Assembly: GCA_030268105.1 (NCBI GenBank)
Contig: BSDZ01000089.1
Coordinates: forward strand, 2,046,001 to 2,110,000
Source of the DNA: Volvox africanus
Lineage: Eukaryota; Chlorophyta; Chlorophyceae; Chlamydomonadales; Volvocaceae
Direction of reading: 5' to 3'
DNA: 64,000 bases
Position 1 is the stretch's first letter, and each line of letters opens with the position of its first letter. This document shows positions 49,518 to 62,113 of this stretch, piece by piece. The notes beneath the pieces are model-generated. The model did no database searches. It was not told the origin of the DNA and worked only from the letters and a program-made list of their open reading frames with translations. The position numbers and the translations under genes were made by a program.

Positions 49518-52500
49518 CTACCAAGTCCCAGTCCCACCTGGTGCCACGTTGGCGATGTAGCTGTTGCTTGCGGTCGTATTGCTACACAACAGGGCCCCCA
49601 GCGTGTTCATCTGGTCCTCAGTGGTCAAGGAGCGGCCCACAATTTGCTCCAGCATCGAGAGTGACAGTGAGGTGCTAAGGGATCGGGTCGTTTGGCCACC
49701 GGCAGAAAGAGAGAGGGGCAGAGAGGGGGGTGCCATTTGTAATCACGCATGACATTCCTTCCTAGCTTGAATGCATGAATGCATGCATGAATCCCATCGC
49801 CCACCTCCCATACAAATCTCCTGTGGTAGACATTTCACCCCACGAACATGGTATCCAAACTTATATATCCTCCTCTTAAATGATAGCTGTTATGTCAGCC
49901 GTGGGCTTAACTGGCTTTGTCCTGCCCGTGCTGGTCTCATGGTGCCTTCGTATTTACAAAAATGCGACGCGATTAACTGTGTTGGAAAAACGCGTCGTGC
50001 CATGACACCTCACCGGTTTCCTGCGATGGCGCTGATCAGGGTCAGGACGCCGTTGCTAACTGATGGGCCGGATAGCGCCGCCGTCAGCAACTCGTTGACG
50101 GGCGCTGAACTCTGGGGGCTTGTCATCGTGTCGTTTGCCTTTAGAAATGCATACCTCTGTGCACTGCTCACCAGCCGCCCCTGCAACGCAAATTCGCCAC
50201 CAGTGTGGCCGCTATCGTCATATTTTGCCGTGATGGTCTGCCTCATTCCAGAGGAGGTAGATGAATGCAACTTCACATCTCAAAGATTTTGGGGGCAGCT
50301 TGGAAATCCGAAACCCATGTATGAGTGTTTCTGTGTCTGTAAATAGCTGTGGACGAGTACGAACGCGCTGATTTCAAGAAAGAGAGAGCCGTTACCTCGT
50401 ATGGCACATATAAGTCCTATGGACAAGGCGTAGCAAGCAAAGCATACATGTCATGTGCGTGTTAAGGTCAGGAGGGCCACCGGAAGCGGCCCGATCACAA
50501 GGAGCGGCGCTTCAAGAAGCAGCACTTCAAGAATCACAAGGATACGGCAGACACGGCCAACCCTTAATTGGCCGTGTTGTCCACCCACCAAGATTTCCTG
50601 CACCATGAACTTGCTCAGCTGGACAGTGCCGTTCGGTGGGCTGACCCCGTCCTGAAGCACTGTGAGCATCCTGCTCCTCTGTTCAACCCCACCAGCGTAA
50701 GACAGCGCAAAGAGGTGAGTTGCACGAACCTCCGTGTCGGTTGCGCTAAACACCTGTGCCAGACTCGCATTAAACGCATCCCCTGCGGAGGGCGCGCGAC
50801 ATGGCACCGGAAAACGTGGGAGGGATGCATGCCTGCAACCACCCGTTGCTCTTGGCTCAGGACGCGACTAAGTAAGGCATAGGGACGACTGCGCATCAGG
50901 CTCACAAAGGCAGACTCGGGGGGCTGAGGTGTGTTGCGGATGCAGGGGAAGGCGAGAGGGGTGGAAAGGAAGGTGGAAGCATTGATGGAAGGGACGGGGG
51001 CGATGTCGAAGGTGAAAAGCGCGGGTTTCTCTCCATTCGCTAATATTCTATCCGCAAAAGGAGGCTTATAAGTTGCATTTGAGGAGCCGGGATACAAATC
51101 CTGGACCCTCGAGATTCTTTTTTCCCGTAGAATACAACGCAGGTCATAAACCTGAGCCTAAAGCTTCAAAAAGGTTTCTGTCCGCCTCCCACTGGAAAAG
51201 GAGAAGGAAGGAAACGGCCCGTAACGCCGCACGGCCTTCACGCCGCCGTGGCATGGCGCCACCGGCACACGCGCGGAAAGGACTTGACAGTGGTCAGCGC
51301 CTCATCCGGGTACCCCAGTCGCCGTTCAAGGCCCTCATATTCCTTCTCATAGCCTCCACACAATCCCACCCACGGGCCGAAGGCCGCTACTCGCCTACCT
51401 GGCGACGGTGCTCCCGGCGTGGTCGCGAGGCTGCAGCCCCCAGGAGCCCCTAGAGGTACAGCCAGAGCTGCTGGCAGCCAGTCGGGCGACACCGCAGCAA
51501 TGGATGCAGCCAGAGAGCAGGAGAAATTGCGGGCACCGGGGTCGCCCCAGAGGGCCGCCTCCGTCACGACGTTGGACTGAGCCAAACGCAGCAGGAATCT
51601 GTCGGTGCTGGAGCCTGAAAGATGACGGAGGGAATAAAGGCAAGGGAGAGAATCAGAATGAATGCGCGGGGAAGCTGAAACATGCCAAAACAGAACCTAA
51701 GGAAGCTGAATGTTTCCCTTTTTGGTGGATGTGATGGCAGGGCTGGGAATCGTCGGCAGAAACGTAAAAATAGAGCTATGACATGACCTCAGAGCGTTGT
51801 GAGCTCAGGCGAAGAACGCAGAAAGTATGCGGAACAGCAATTTTCTATTTCCGCATTACAGAACCATCCTATCATTCAAAATTGAGCGCGGCGCCGCCTC
51901 AGTCATAGGACGCCCGTTTGCCTCACCGGCTTTGTTTGAGGTCGCTTGGATGGTACCGTTTGTTATAGCGTTAGCCACTGGTCCCAGGCGGGCAAGTACC
52001 CAGCTCTGCAGGTCAGCGTTGCAGGTAGCCGTTGCAGTTGAGGCCGTACCCGCAGTGGCAAGCAAACTCTGCAGCAGCAGAGCGGGTACGCACAGGGAAG
52101 CCAAGTCAGTCTCAATGCGTCTTAGATGGTTCACCCCAGCTGCTCAACCCCGCGCTACGCTCACTCCAAACAAATTAACATACCATAGGAAGTGCAAACT
52201 TGTGGCATTCGTTGTTAAACACACTTCCATAACAAACACCGCACAGCACGTGTAATTCTGATCTCCTCCCAGCACCTGCTGCACTCGCGCTTGAACGCAC
52301 GAACATAGCCCCTGGCACTTTCCGCACCTGCAGGTACTCCAGCGCCATAAGCGCAGGCTGAACGAGGGTGTACAAGCCAGCGCCTGCCGAACGAAACGGT
52401 GGGCACAGAGGGGGGAGACGAGACAGCACGGAGTGGATTCATGCGAAGAGGTCATCGGCTGGCAAAGAAGACGGAGGACAGCAGGACGCACGCATCACAG

Positions 52501-55500
52501 GATGTGCTCACAATGGCACAGCACAAGTGCTGTGTTGCCGGCAACTGCGGAAACGAGATCTACGCGAGGTGCGTGTCCCTGTGACTCACCCTCCTGCACC
52601 CGTCATGCTCAAAACCTATGATATTCCTCTTAAGGGTTGACGCGGCGTGAGATCCGAGCCTCTAGGCTAGAAGGAATCCTCAACAGTACGCACAGTTCTG
52701 CAATCCCATCAGTTCAGGTTCGGCGCTTTGTTGACGACCACCGATCCCGCCCTTCGCACCACACGCCACCCCAACCTGTCATAGCCATCGGGCTCTTCAA
52801 CGCCGCGTCAATGGCTACCAACACAGCTGGCAACCGGGCGCCATTGCTCATCGCCGCCGCGCCGGGCACACTGCCAGGCGGCAGCAGCAGCATTGAATCC
52901 TCCACGACAGGGCCGGATGAAATGGAGGAGTTCGCGGAGGCGGGGAGTGAGAAGGCAGTGGTCAGGACGTCCTGGAGCACCGCCTGGGCGTCTAGGATGG
53001 CGGCCAACCTGTCGGAGGCGCTCATTGTTGCGTCCAAACTGGCAGAGCGGATCATGGATAGCAGGTCCGCCAGATGAGCTGTGTAAGGGACGGCGAGGGG
53101 GTCCGTTATTGAGACGCAGCCGAGGAATACCGTAGACGGGGCACATTGAAGTTGGCGCCATCAGCCCTTATTTGTGAGGACTAGGTGGGAAAGAGGGGCG
53201 ATATATAGGGAAATTTGGAGCACCAAGCCAGTTAAAAAAGGGCGGGCTTAGCGCATTTGCCAGGCTGAATGCGGCACTTTTCGCACTCCGCCGGGGACTT
53301 GCCTTTGCTAGAGCCGCTCGTTCCTGGTGTGGCCGCGCCGTACGCGCTGACGTACATCCCCGTGAAGCCTGGTCGCCGCAGGATCCACTTGTTCGATGGT
53401 AGTCCGTATGTCAGCTGGAGGGGAGGGGAGGGGAGGGGAGGGGAGGGGAGGGGAGGGGAGGGGAGGGGAGGGGAGGGGAGGGGAGGGGAGGGGAGGGGAG
53501 GGGAGGGGAGGGGAGGGGAGGGGAGGGGAGCGGTCGTGAAAAGTCACTGACATGCATGGAAAAAGGGTGGCCAATTTCTTTTCCGGGAATATGAGCAATG
53601 CCACTTCAGGGCCGCTGCAGATTGTGTGGTTTGTGGAATAGAGCCGAGGTTCAAGGAATCATGTATATGTGTATGTGTGCGGTAACAATAAACCTAAACA
53701 ATTATTTCAGTAGCTTAAGGCTTTTCATATGAGTTCCTCCTTTCACACAAGAGTAGTGGGCATCTCTTGTACAGCACTAGTACACTAGTATAGCACTCTT
53801 CCAAGGGCAATGGATACAGGATCAACTTCCTTCCACATCTCGCGCTCCCATCCCAGTGCTCCAAACGACCTACATTACGCTGCGCCAGGCCCCCGCTGGC
53901 GTTGGACAGCAATAACATGTTGCTGATGGCCGTTCCTCCGCCCCCAGAAAAGGCAGCGTAAGTGGCCACGGGAAGCCACCAGCGCGTCAGGTTAGCCTGG
54001 TCTGTCCCCGCGGCTGTGGCGCCCGGGCACTGAAGCTTAGATGCCTGGGCGGTGTAGGTACCACCTGGTCATGGCGGCAGAGGAACAGCAGCAGGAACCC
54101 AGAGCCCGTGCATGTGGGAGGAGGGGCCGGGGCAAGAATCATCACAGAGGGCGTGCTGTCATGATGAGGGGCCGTGAAGAGCTTCCAGGGTAAGCAAATG
54201 GTGCAGTGCTTGGCTGGCTAGGAGATACAGACGCCTGGGGCTACGCCCAGCTGTGTCGAGCGACTTTGGCTGATGAGCTGGTGACACAATAAGCCGGAGG
54301 CGGTGTATAGTATGTGCTAATACAGAAAACGCCGCATTGGGTAGTAGTCGGAAAACAACGGACCAGCCCACAAATACTGACCGGGATCTATGCTCTATCG
54401 GAGGTCCATTACCAAGAAGCACCGACTGCCTAATCACACGCTATATTTCACGCATCTACGTCAATCACCCACCCGCTGCGCAGACGACCTCAGGCGGCAG
54501 CAGGCCCCAGCCACACAACCTCTGCTGTGACAACTGCAAGGTAGTGGTCTGGGGAACGGTTGGAAGTGGCAGCGGGGTCAATGGTGGTGGTGAAGACACT
54601 GACGGTGAAGGTAGTGGCGGTGGGAGTGCTTGCGCTAGCTGCAGGGGCTCATTGTTGGCCAGAAGTTGGCGCCTGCTGCCGCCGGCGAGATTCCGCACAG
54701 GGCTAGCAGGTGGCTGCAATGGTGCGGAGAGGGGTGGTGACAGCTCACCGGAAGGAGAAAGGGTTGGTGGAGGTGAGGGTGGGGGAGGGAACGGGACCCC
54801 TGCAGGGTGCAAAACAAAGCGGGAGTAGGAGCGCAGTAACTATAGCGCAAAACAGCTCATGCACCGCCCGACAGGCGCCAGATGGATAAGCAGCGGAGGC
54901 GAATGATAGGCGGCGGTGATGGGTGGGTTGCAGGATGGTCGATTCTGTGGATGCCTGGGAGTGAAACGAGGTATTAATTAGCCCGGGGTAGGCCTTCCAG
55001 CGTCAGGTCGTGGAACCCTAGTAAATTGCACAAAAAAATAAGTTTTGGGTAAATATATGAACATACTCCTAAATGACATTAGACGAAGCGCTCAGGGACG
55101 CATGGTCAGGGCGTCGAGCTCCGCCATGGCCAACTTGAACCAAGACGTGTGCCAACTGCACAAACATGTTGCGATATTGCTGGTGCGATGTTTTCATCGC
55201 GGACCTCTCGTCACCAACGCCAGCACCTCAGGCAAGCACGCACCAGACTGAGGGTTCGAAGGCTGGGGCAGCGGCGGGGAAGAAGATGGTGGGGTCACAG
55301 ACGAAGGAGGCGATGGAGGAAACGGCAGCGAAGGGGTCTGCGGCGGTGACAGCAATGACGGCGGCGGGGATGGTGATGGAGGCAGTGGCGATGGAAGGGG
55401 GGCCGGTGGTAGCGGAGGCGGGGATGGTGATGGTGGCAGCGGCGAAGGCGGGGTCTGCGGCGGGGCCGGTGGCAGCGGAGGCGGGGATGGTGATGGTGGC

Positions 55501-58500
55501 AGCGGCGGCGACGGCACGGGAGGTGACTGAGACAAAGACGGCTGGATTGGCGCCACAGCCGGTGGACGCGGTGGTGGCGCTGGCGTCACATCTGTGGCCG
55601 TCACCAACGGAATACCGGGGGTCGTGAACCAGCCCATGATGCCCGAAGCGAATGCATCCTGGTCACCTAGCTCGCTCCCGTTCCACTTAAGAGCAGCCTG
55701 CTTTCCAAGAAGTTTCGCTAGGCCCCACACATCCGCATTTTGATACGCGTACGCCGTCAGCAGATTCTGGAGGGCGCTGCGAAGCCCGTCCTGGCCAACA
55801 AGCCCCGCAGCTGCGTCCAGGATGGTGGCAGCTTTGGAGTAGACCAGCACAGCATTGGCATCCTTATCCAGCGGAACACCGACCAGAGGGTTTTCGTCAG
55901 CCCACCGCGCTCTCCCCACTACCCCTTCGTGCACGCCCGGTAGCATTCCCAGCGGCGGCACCACCAGGCGCCGCAACGGCTCCGCCAGCGGCAGCCCTGG
56001 AGAGTATACCGGCAGCGGTGCCGTCGGCGTACTGCCATTGAACGAGAGAATGTAATCCAGGACGGCGGCAGCACAGTCATACTCGGCGTACGATGTCACG
56101 CCCTCATTTAGGGCAAGGTTATCCTGGAACATGATAACAGGGCGCAAAAGGGTTGAACAACAGGATGGTTCGAATGAAGCAGCCGCCAATCAGTAGACTT
56201 CCAATCGGTAACAAGTCCAGGCAGCACATCCCCGACTCGTTGATTTTGATTGGTAACAAACACATCCTTACCAACCTAACTCTTTCACCATAGCTTATAC
56301 AATGTACTTAACCTGGATACATCTTATTAATTGGCTTTGCAAAGCTGTTCCAAGGTGGGAGCGAATGCATGGATTCAAAGACGTGACTGCTTTTCTGCTG
56401 GTCCACCCTGGTTATCGCACTTTGCCACCGGATCCTCAATAAGGCCCGCTGATGGCTTGTCCGTTGCGCACCTTGCACTCTCCCTGGATTATAAATATGC
56501 CCATCAGTAGCCCATTAGTACCCTTTGCTATGAAATGCTCTGCGCGCTCGGTTCCCAGCACCCAAGGACTGCGGATCCTTGGCCTCACGGACCCCCGGGT
56601 CATCCTGGCCGACTCACCCAGTCCTTGCATGTGACCCAGTTCCCAAACCACTGGTGCGCCATTTCATGACAGATGACGTCAGCGGCCTGGAACAGGTCCC
56701 AGGCTGACGGGTTGCCGGAAGGACACGTGAACCTGCGGTCGCGTTGGGGCGGCGGTAAGGGCAACAGTGTAAGATGAGGATAGCAATTCCCAACATCCTC
56801 GGCAGTGCGCCTGCGCAACATGCAACGACGGAGTGAACGGGCAGGACGGCGATGTGTCGAATAGGGGGCTTCATCAGATTCTTGTACTCGAAGCTGTTGA
56901 TTATCGGCATTTCATTAAGCACCCATGATGTCCGGGCGAGTAAGAATGGCTATTTCAATTTTCGGAATCCTCCCCGTCTGTGCATAGCCCGAGATAGGCC
57001 CCGTCCCTGGTCGTCCATCCTACCCTCGGCCCCATGCCCGAGCCTAACCCCATGCCCTCTCCTGTCTCGTCCCCGTTACTGATTCACTCGTTCAGATCTC
57101 TTCACCCCTCGCCCCTTAGACCTGGACCTTGATGCTGACCTATCGAACGGTATTTCCTGGTATGTCGCAGTATCCCCCCGGACATTCGCTTTTAAATCCA
57201 ATACCTTTCTCAGCCGTCCTCCTCCCAGGTCCCCGTACACACCTCTCCGTGTCAAACATCAATAGCCCCCAGTTCTCCATGGCGTAACCCTTCCCGGGCA
57301 CCGCAACCAAATCCAGCTTGTTTAGAGGGAGAGGCTTGCCGGTGTAATTAGAATAGAAGCTGGACAGCAGCAGCAAACAGGCAAAATGGGGTGGCGGCGA
57401 GAGGATAGCTGCCGACAGGGTAAGAGTGTACAGAGGCCGGCCAGAGGACCTGGAAGCGGCTGACAAGCTTGGCAACAGATCTATGCTGCTGAGGGGATGC
57501 GATCCAGATACGAACCAGGATTCATCCTATCAGATGAAGGGTGAGAGCAGCAAAACCTGAAAAGGGACGAGTATACCGGTTCTGTGGAAACATGCGAGGA
57601 CATGTTTCGCCATGGAGTCTATAAGCTAGACGAAACAGCCCCCTCACTCATAGTACGTGAAAGAATACAAGTGATCCGGGAGATGCAACTGTGTGCGCAA
57701 TGACATCCACCCATTACTTACCCTACACACAGTCCTGCTCACCTGTACGATGCTTCTGCAATGCGCAGCGCCGACTGCAGCCTTCCGGACACGTTCATGG
57801 AACTGGGCCCCCACACGCGCAACCGCATCCTTGGAGAATGAAATTGCGGCCGAGGTAAGCGATAGGGGTCACAAGATGATGAGTGGACGGAGAACACAAC
57901 AAGGTTTCAACCAGCAGGGCACACCTCCGCATCCTCCCTATCCAAAATACAAACCACCCGCCTCCTGCCACAATAACCGTCCAACTTCTAGTCCGGGAAC
58001 AGTCCCCACCAGCGGCACAGGCCGAAGGGGGCTGATTGCCGTCAAGAAAGGTACACTTATCAGCCGGTCTGCAAATCACCCCGTTAATTGGTTGTGGTTT
58101 TCCGAACAACACATACACGTGCACAGCAACATGCGCACAACAACATCCTACTGGTCAATTAAAACCACAGATTCACTTACAGGAGGCCACATGCACCAAA
58201 CGCTGGCAAACAGGCAACGGAACGGAACAACGAACTGGTTTACTTACGGCGATCTTGTGCTCTCCTGGCTGGTCAGGTTTCCGGCGGCGATGGCGAGTGA
58301 GTAAACAGGCATTATCGGGGTGGTCTGAAACCGTGATCGTGGTGCAGGGAAAGGCGGAAAGGAAAAATCGTGGTGCGGTGCGTTCAGATATATTGAGATT
58401 CAAGACACGGATTGTTAAGGCTTCAAAGCGCGGCCGGAGCAGTGAAGAGGGCAAGGAAGAGAGAAAAAGAGAGATAACCAACGCGTTTCTGCCCCTGTCA

Positions 58501-61500
58501 GGGCCCGATGTGTGGCCGCCATATTGCATGCCCGCATGCAAAAATGCCATGCACATATCATGTACGCCAGTCGCAGTTACAATCGCAACGGGCAGCTACA
58601 AGCGCAACAATAAGCAATTCGATGGCGTGGACTGAACGGTATTCGCAGACCGCTGGTATTTGCAAACGGCTTAGGTGGATGAGGAAAGATAGACGGAGAG
58701 GCCCCGGTCGGCTCCGCCACCTCTATCCCGCATAGATCCCGCATCCCGCATCCCAGATCGAGACATTCAATTGAACTACGCGAATACATCAAAAAGACTA
58801 CACAGATCCGCCAATCCCCCTCCGAAACCCGCACCACACCGCGGGTGTCCATAACCGAGTCCGTATGTTTGGCCCACCTCGAATTTGACCAGCTTGCGGT
58901 TCGGTGTGGTTGGTGTTGAGACAAGCTGTAATCCGTTGGATAAAGCGGTAAGGTTGGCTGGGAGCTCTACACCCACCGTGAAATTAGCCTGTAAGTTGGC
59001 CGTTTTCCAATACATTAGAGGTTGCATGCAAGGGTCAATTGTTCCGGGAATCCACACAATCCACACAATCTCTACAAGTTCCCGCTTCGAACCCGAAGGG
59101 ATTCCAGTAGCCCAAACATGCAACGGCGAACCCAGCCGTAGGAAATAACCTCTTGGTAGGAGGCATTCACAAGCCATTGCTCATCGGCGGTCTCAATCGA
59201 TGCTGCAAGCGATTATCCCGTACCTTATACAAGGGGTGGTCGAAGCAGGGCATGAGGTATCGCGCGTAGTTGTCTTCGAACTGCGTTGTCAGCAATACAT
59301 CAGTCGATGGCCCGTCCGCTACCCATGGGTCGGACACGAACAGCCCGATGCCGTCTGACACAGCGCGTATACTGCTCGTGTAGTCGAAACTGATACGCCA
59401 CAGATCGCCAGTTGCCATGACCAGTCCGGCCAGGTCAACAATGATGGACTCGCTGCCAGCTGTGAGAGGGGGGGTTGGGTGGATGTCTGTTGATCAAAAG
59501 TAAGGGCTCAGGGCACATGGCACCTTTCCGCATCACCGCACCATCCCACCACATACCGCAATATGTATAAGATCTTGCCTCTTGCTCCCGTAGCTGCAAT
59601 TGCCCCACTTTACCACCAAAACTTTACCCAACCAATTCGGGTCTCCATGACCTTGTAATGCCCCATGAGCTTCATATATCAAATATTGTCACGCCTACGC
59701 GTCCATCGCCGTGTGCCCGTCCCACATCTGCACGCAGGACCCTATGTTATTCTCTATCTCCCGTGAAGTGGTTAAAGCGGTAGATTGCGTACCCCAGGGC
59801 ATCCGCCCTGCCCTGCTAAGATCCGGAGAATCAACGCAGAACCTGCCTGGTTTAATGGTGGAGGCCGAGCATGGAATGCTGGTGCTATTGCAGCCACAGA
59901 GGCACTGCGGCTCCAGAGGATCCTGCTGCTGCGGCTGCAGCCCCAGTAGTAGCCGCTTCCCGCCCAAGGCGCCTTCACCACCGCCACTGCTGCTGTTGTT
60001 ACTAGAGCTGGTGTTCCCAGCAACAGTGCCGCCATTCCCACTGCTTAATAGCTTCACCACATCCACTCGCTTAATGACCAGCCCTGCTGCATTCAGTACC
60101 AGGCAGGCGGTGCTGGACCCCGTCACATTGAGCAACAGGGAAACAGTGGCGTTAAAGGACCGGGCGAGTAGCTGCTGAGTGGAGCTGACAGCCATAACCT
60201 TGAATGCCTCGTAGTCGGGCAGAGACAGACTCAGGTTGTAGCTCAGCGGCACGGCACGGATATCTTCAGGCAGCGCGGAAGACTGCAGTGGGGAACGTAT
60301 GGGGATTGAGGCATTAGGGACCCAGAAGACTATGAACGGCTGGAAGACAACGAGCACTGGAGAGGGAAGGAGTACAGGTGACAAACGTCCCTGCGCGCGG
60401 CCGGGGTAAACCCGGTACGTGCGAGGGCACCTGGGTAGCATGTTCCATCACCGGCGGCAGATGTCCTTCTCCCTAGGCTGCGCTTGCATATATTGAAGAA
60501 GCCTAATAAAATGTATAATCCCCTTTTTGTTCCGATCTGCTTTCCCCTTCGCGAGCTTCCGTTTTGGAAACTCGGGATGTAAGTCCTCTTCATTTCCTGA
60601 AAGGAAGGCACGAAAACGACGAATGTCGAAAATGACGAAAACACTTTGTCCAAGTCTGTGCTGTACAATACGTCCGTACGGAGTGTAAATCCGTGCTCCG
60701 GCACTACCAACCTTGCAGCATTGCAGGACTCTGTCAGATGGTCCCTCATCCCAAGCTTACGTTATAATTACAGAGGCTGAAGAGGTAGGCCGGAGGTAGC
60801 GGCGGTAAGGGTGGTGAAGACAGTGGCGGCGGTGAAGGCGGCAACACCATTAGTGAAGATGTTGGGGCAGGTGAGAATGGAAGTGGAGAAGATATTGGGG
60901 GCAGTGGCGGTGGAAATGGCGGCGCCGCTGAAGAGGGGCTGCTCTTTGGGCTCACCGTCAGCGACACAACAAGCGCAATCACTGCAGGGTCGGGGCCCGC
61001 GGCAGGGTGCGCTCAGCAATCTCACAACCAGCAGGAATCTCGGTGGAAAGTTAGACGTTTTGCGGTTGACGCCTTCAATCGAGAACACGAGGACCGTCAT
61101 GCAGCGCCGTATACGGCCCGCCCAAAAGACCCCACTACCGCCCCACCGAAATGACGCGGTGCAACCCACTTTGCATGCATGTGCGTGCACGCAGGATGAA
61201 TGACTGCTGCTGCTTGCACTGGACCCCTCTTGTCAGGGAATCAGGTCTGGGCGGGTGTTCCGCTTCCGCGTCCTGACGTCATGTGCCACGCTGTCTTCCT
61301 TAATGACTTCGTTTTATCGTGAACACATAATCGCTGCACAACATTGCATTTACGTAAATGTGCATGTGAATCCCTAAATTTTCTGCCTGGCTACCCGGTA
61401 CATGCACACATGCCCTCTGTGGTGGCCGGTTTGCCCGTCTTAACACGCCGCCTTGCTTTCACAGCCAAACCGGCAGCCGTGTTCCACTAACTCAATTGTG

Positions 61501-62113
61501 CCCCCAAGTCCTCTACTGCTTCCTTAACACTCACCTATGCCCACCACGGCTATCGCCAGCCATGATAGCAAAATGATTTTCCACCGGGCTGCCAAGCAGT
61601 TGGACAGCCGCTCCATCGGACCACCACGCCCAGTTTTACTGAAACCAACAGCAGCAGCGACAACGACAACAGATGTAACAACGAACAGCAAATACAAGAC
61701 CAGCACCAGACAGCTAACGCAAGGACGCAGTCGTGAAATGTGCAAAGAGGATGGGACGGCTTCAATTCGCCTAATGGGAGCTGGCTAGGCAAATCAAGAA
61801 TTGTCCCCTCCATTCGCACCCCTAGCCTGTCTATCCTGCATCGATCAACCGTAGCTAGCGTTCCAACTTACCTAAAGGGCTCGGGAAACTCAGCGTTGCC
61901 TAGTAACCGCGTCTTGGATATGTCGCCGTATTTTTCCGCACCAGCATCGTGGTGTACGTCATAACCGTCACCATGGATACCTCCACCTGCCATAGAGTCG
62001 TATGGGCCCATCCCAGAGGATGACATCGCACCGCCTGTTGTACCTCCCGCCGACGAAGTTCCCCAGCCAATCGGTTCGTACCCTCCATGGGTACTGCTCC
62101 AAGGCAGGGGCAT
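49518..62113 (-). CDS. Type II membrane M1-family aminopeptidase with proline-rich inserts
   Basis: Zinc ectoaminopeptidase of the APN/ERAP type, roughly 1,500 residues. Exons: 62113-61872, 61638-61535, 60981-60761, 60282-59793, 59459-59224, 58988-58878, 58324-58248, 57829-57743, 57359-57243, 56732-56618, 56123-55244, 54799-54473, 54064-53874, 53414-53303, 53078-52776, 52383-about 52276, 52139-51927, one near 51575-51400 (unresolved), 50782-50589, 50180-50014 and 49674-49518. Layout: cytosolic tail; one membrane span (about 100-125); Ser/Pro stalk; M1 domain I; YAMEN in place of GAMEN (about 548-552); HEMAH (584-588) with the second Glu (607) exactly 18 residues later; catalytic Tyr near 695; a Ser/Pro-rich insert (about 780-985); beta-sandwich (RWWLPVATYAAF); and an ERAP-like helical C-terminus ending NVAPGGTGTW. 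One intron (53079-53302) is GC-AG. Possible role: trimming extracellular or wall peptides. Confidence 0.88.
53417..53529. repeat. GGGGA pentanucleotide array at a 3' splice site
   Basis: About 22 tandem GGGGA units. On the minus strand these are CCCCT repeats that run directly into the acceptor CTCCAG of the aminopeptidase exon starting at 53414, so the array forms the pyrimidine tract. Frames reading GRGGEGRGGE are artefacts. Confidence 0.97.

Noticed and set aside
53269..53604. Frames of repeated GRGGE and PLPSP over the GGGGA array
   Set aside because: Microsatellite translation artefacts spanning an intron of the aminopeptidase.
55166..55627. Plus-strand Ala/Gly-rich frame
   Set aside because: Reverse complement of the aminopeptidase Pro-rich exon; a shadow of biased codons.
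59711..60178. 155-codon plus-strand frame
   Set aside because: Antisense to the confirmed domain I exon of the aminopeptidase.
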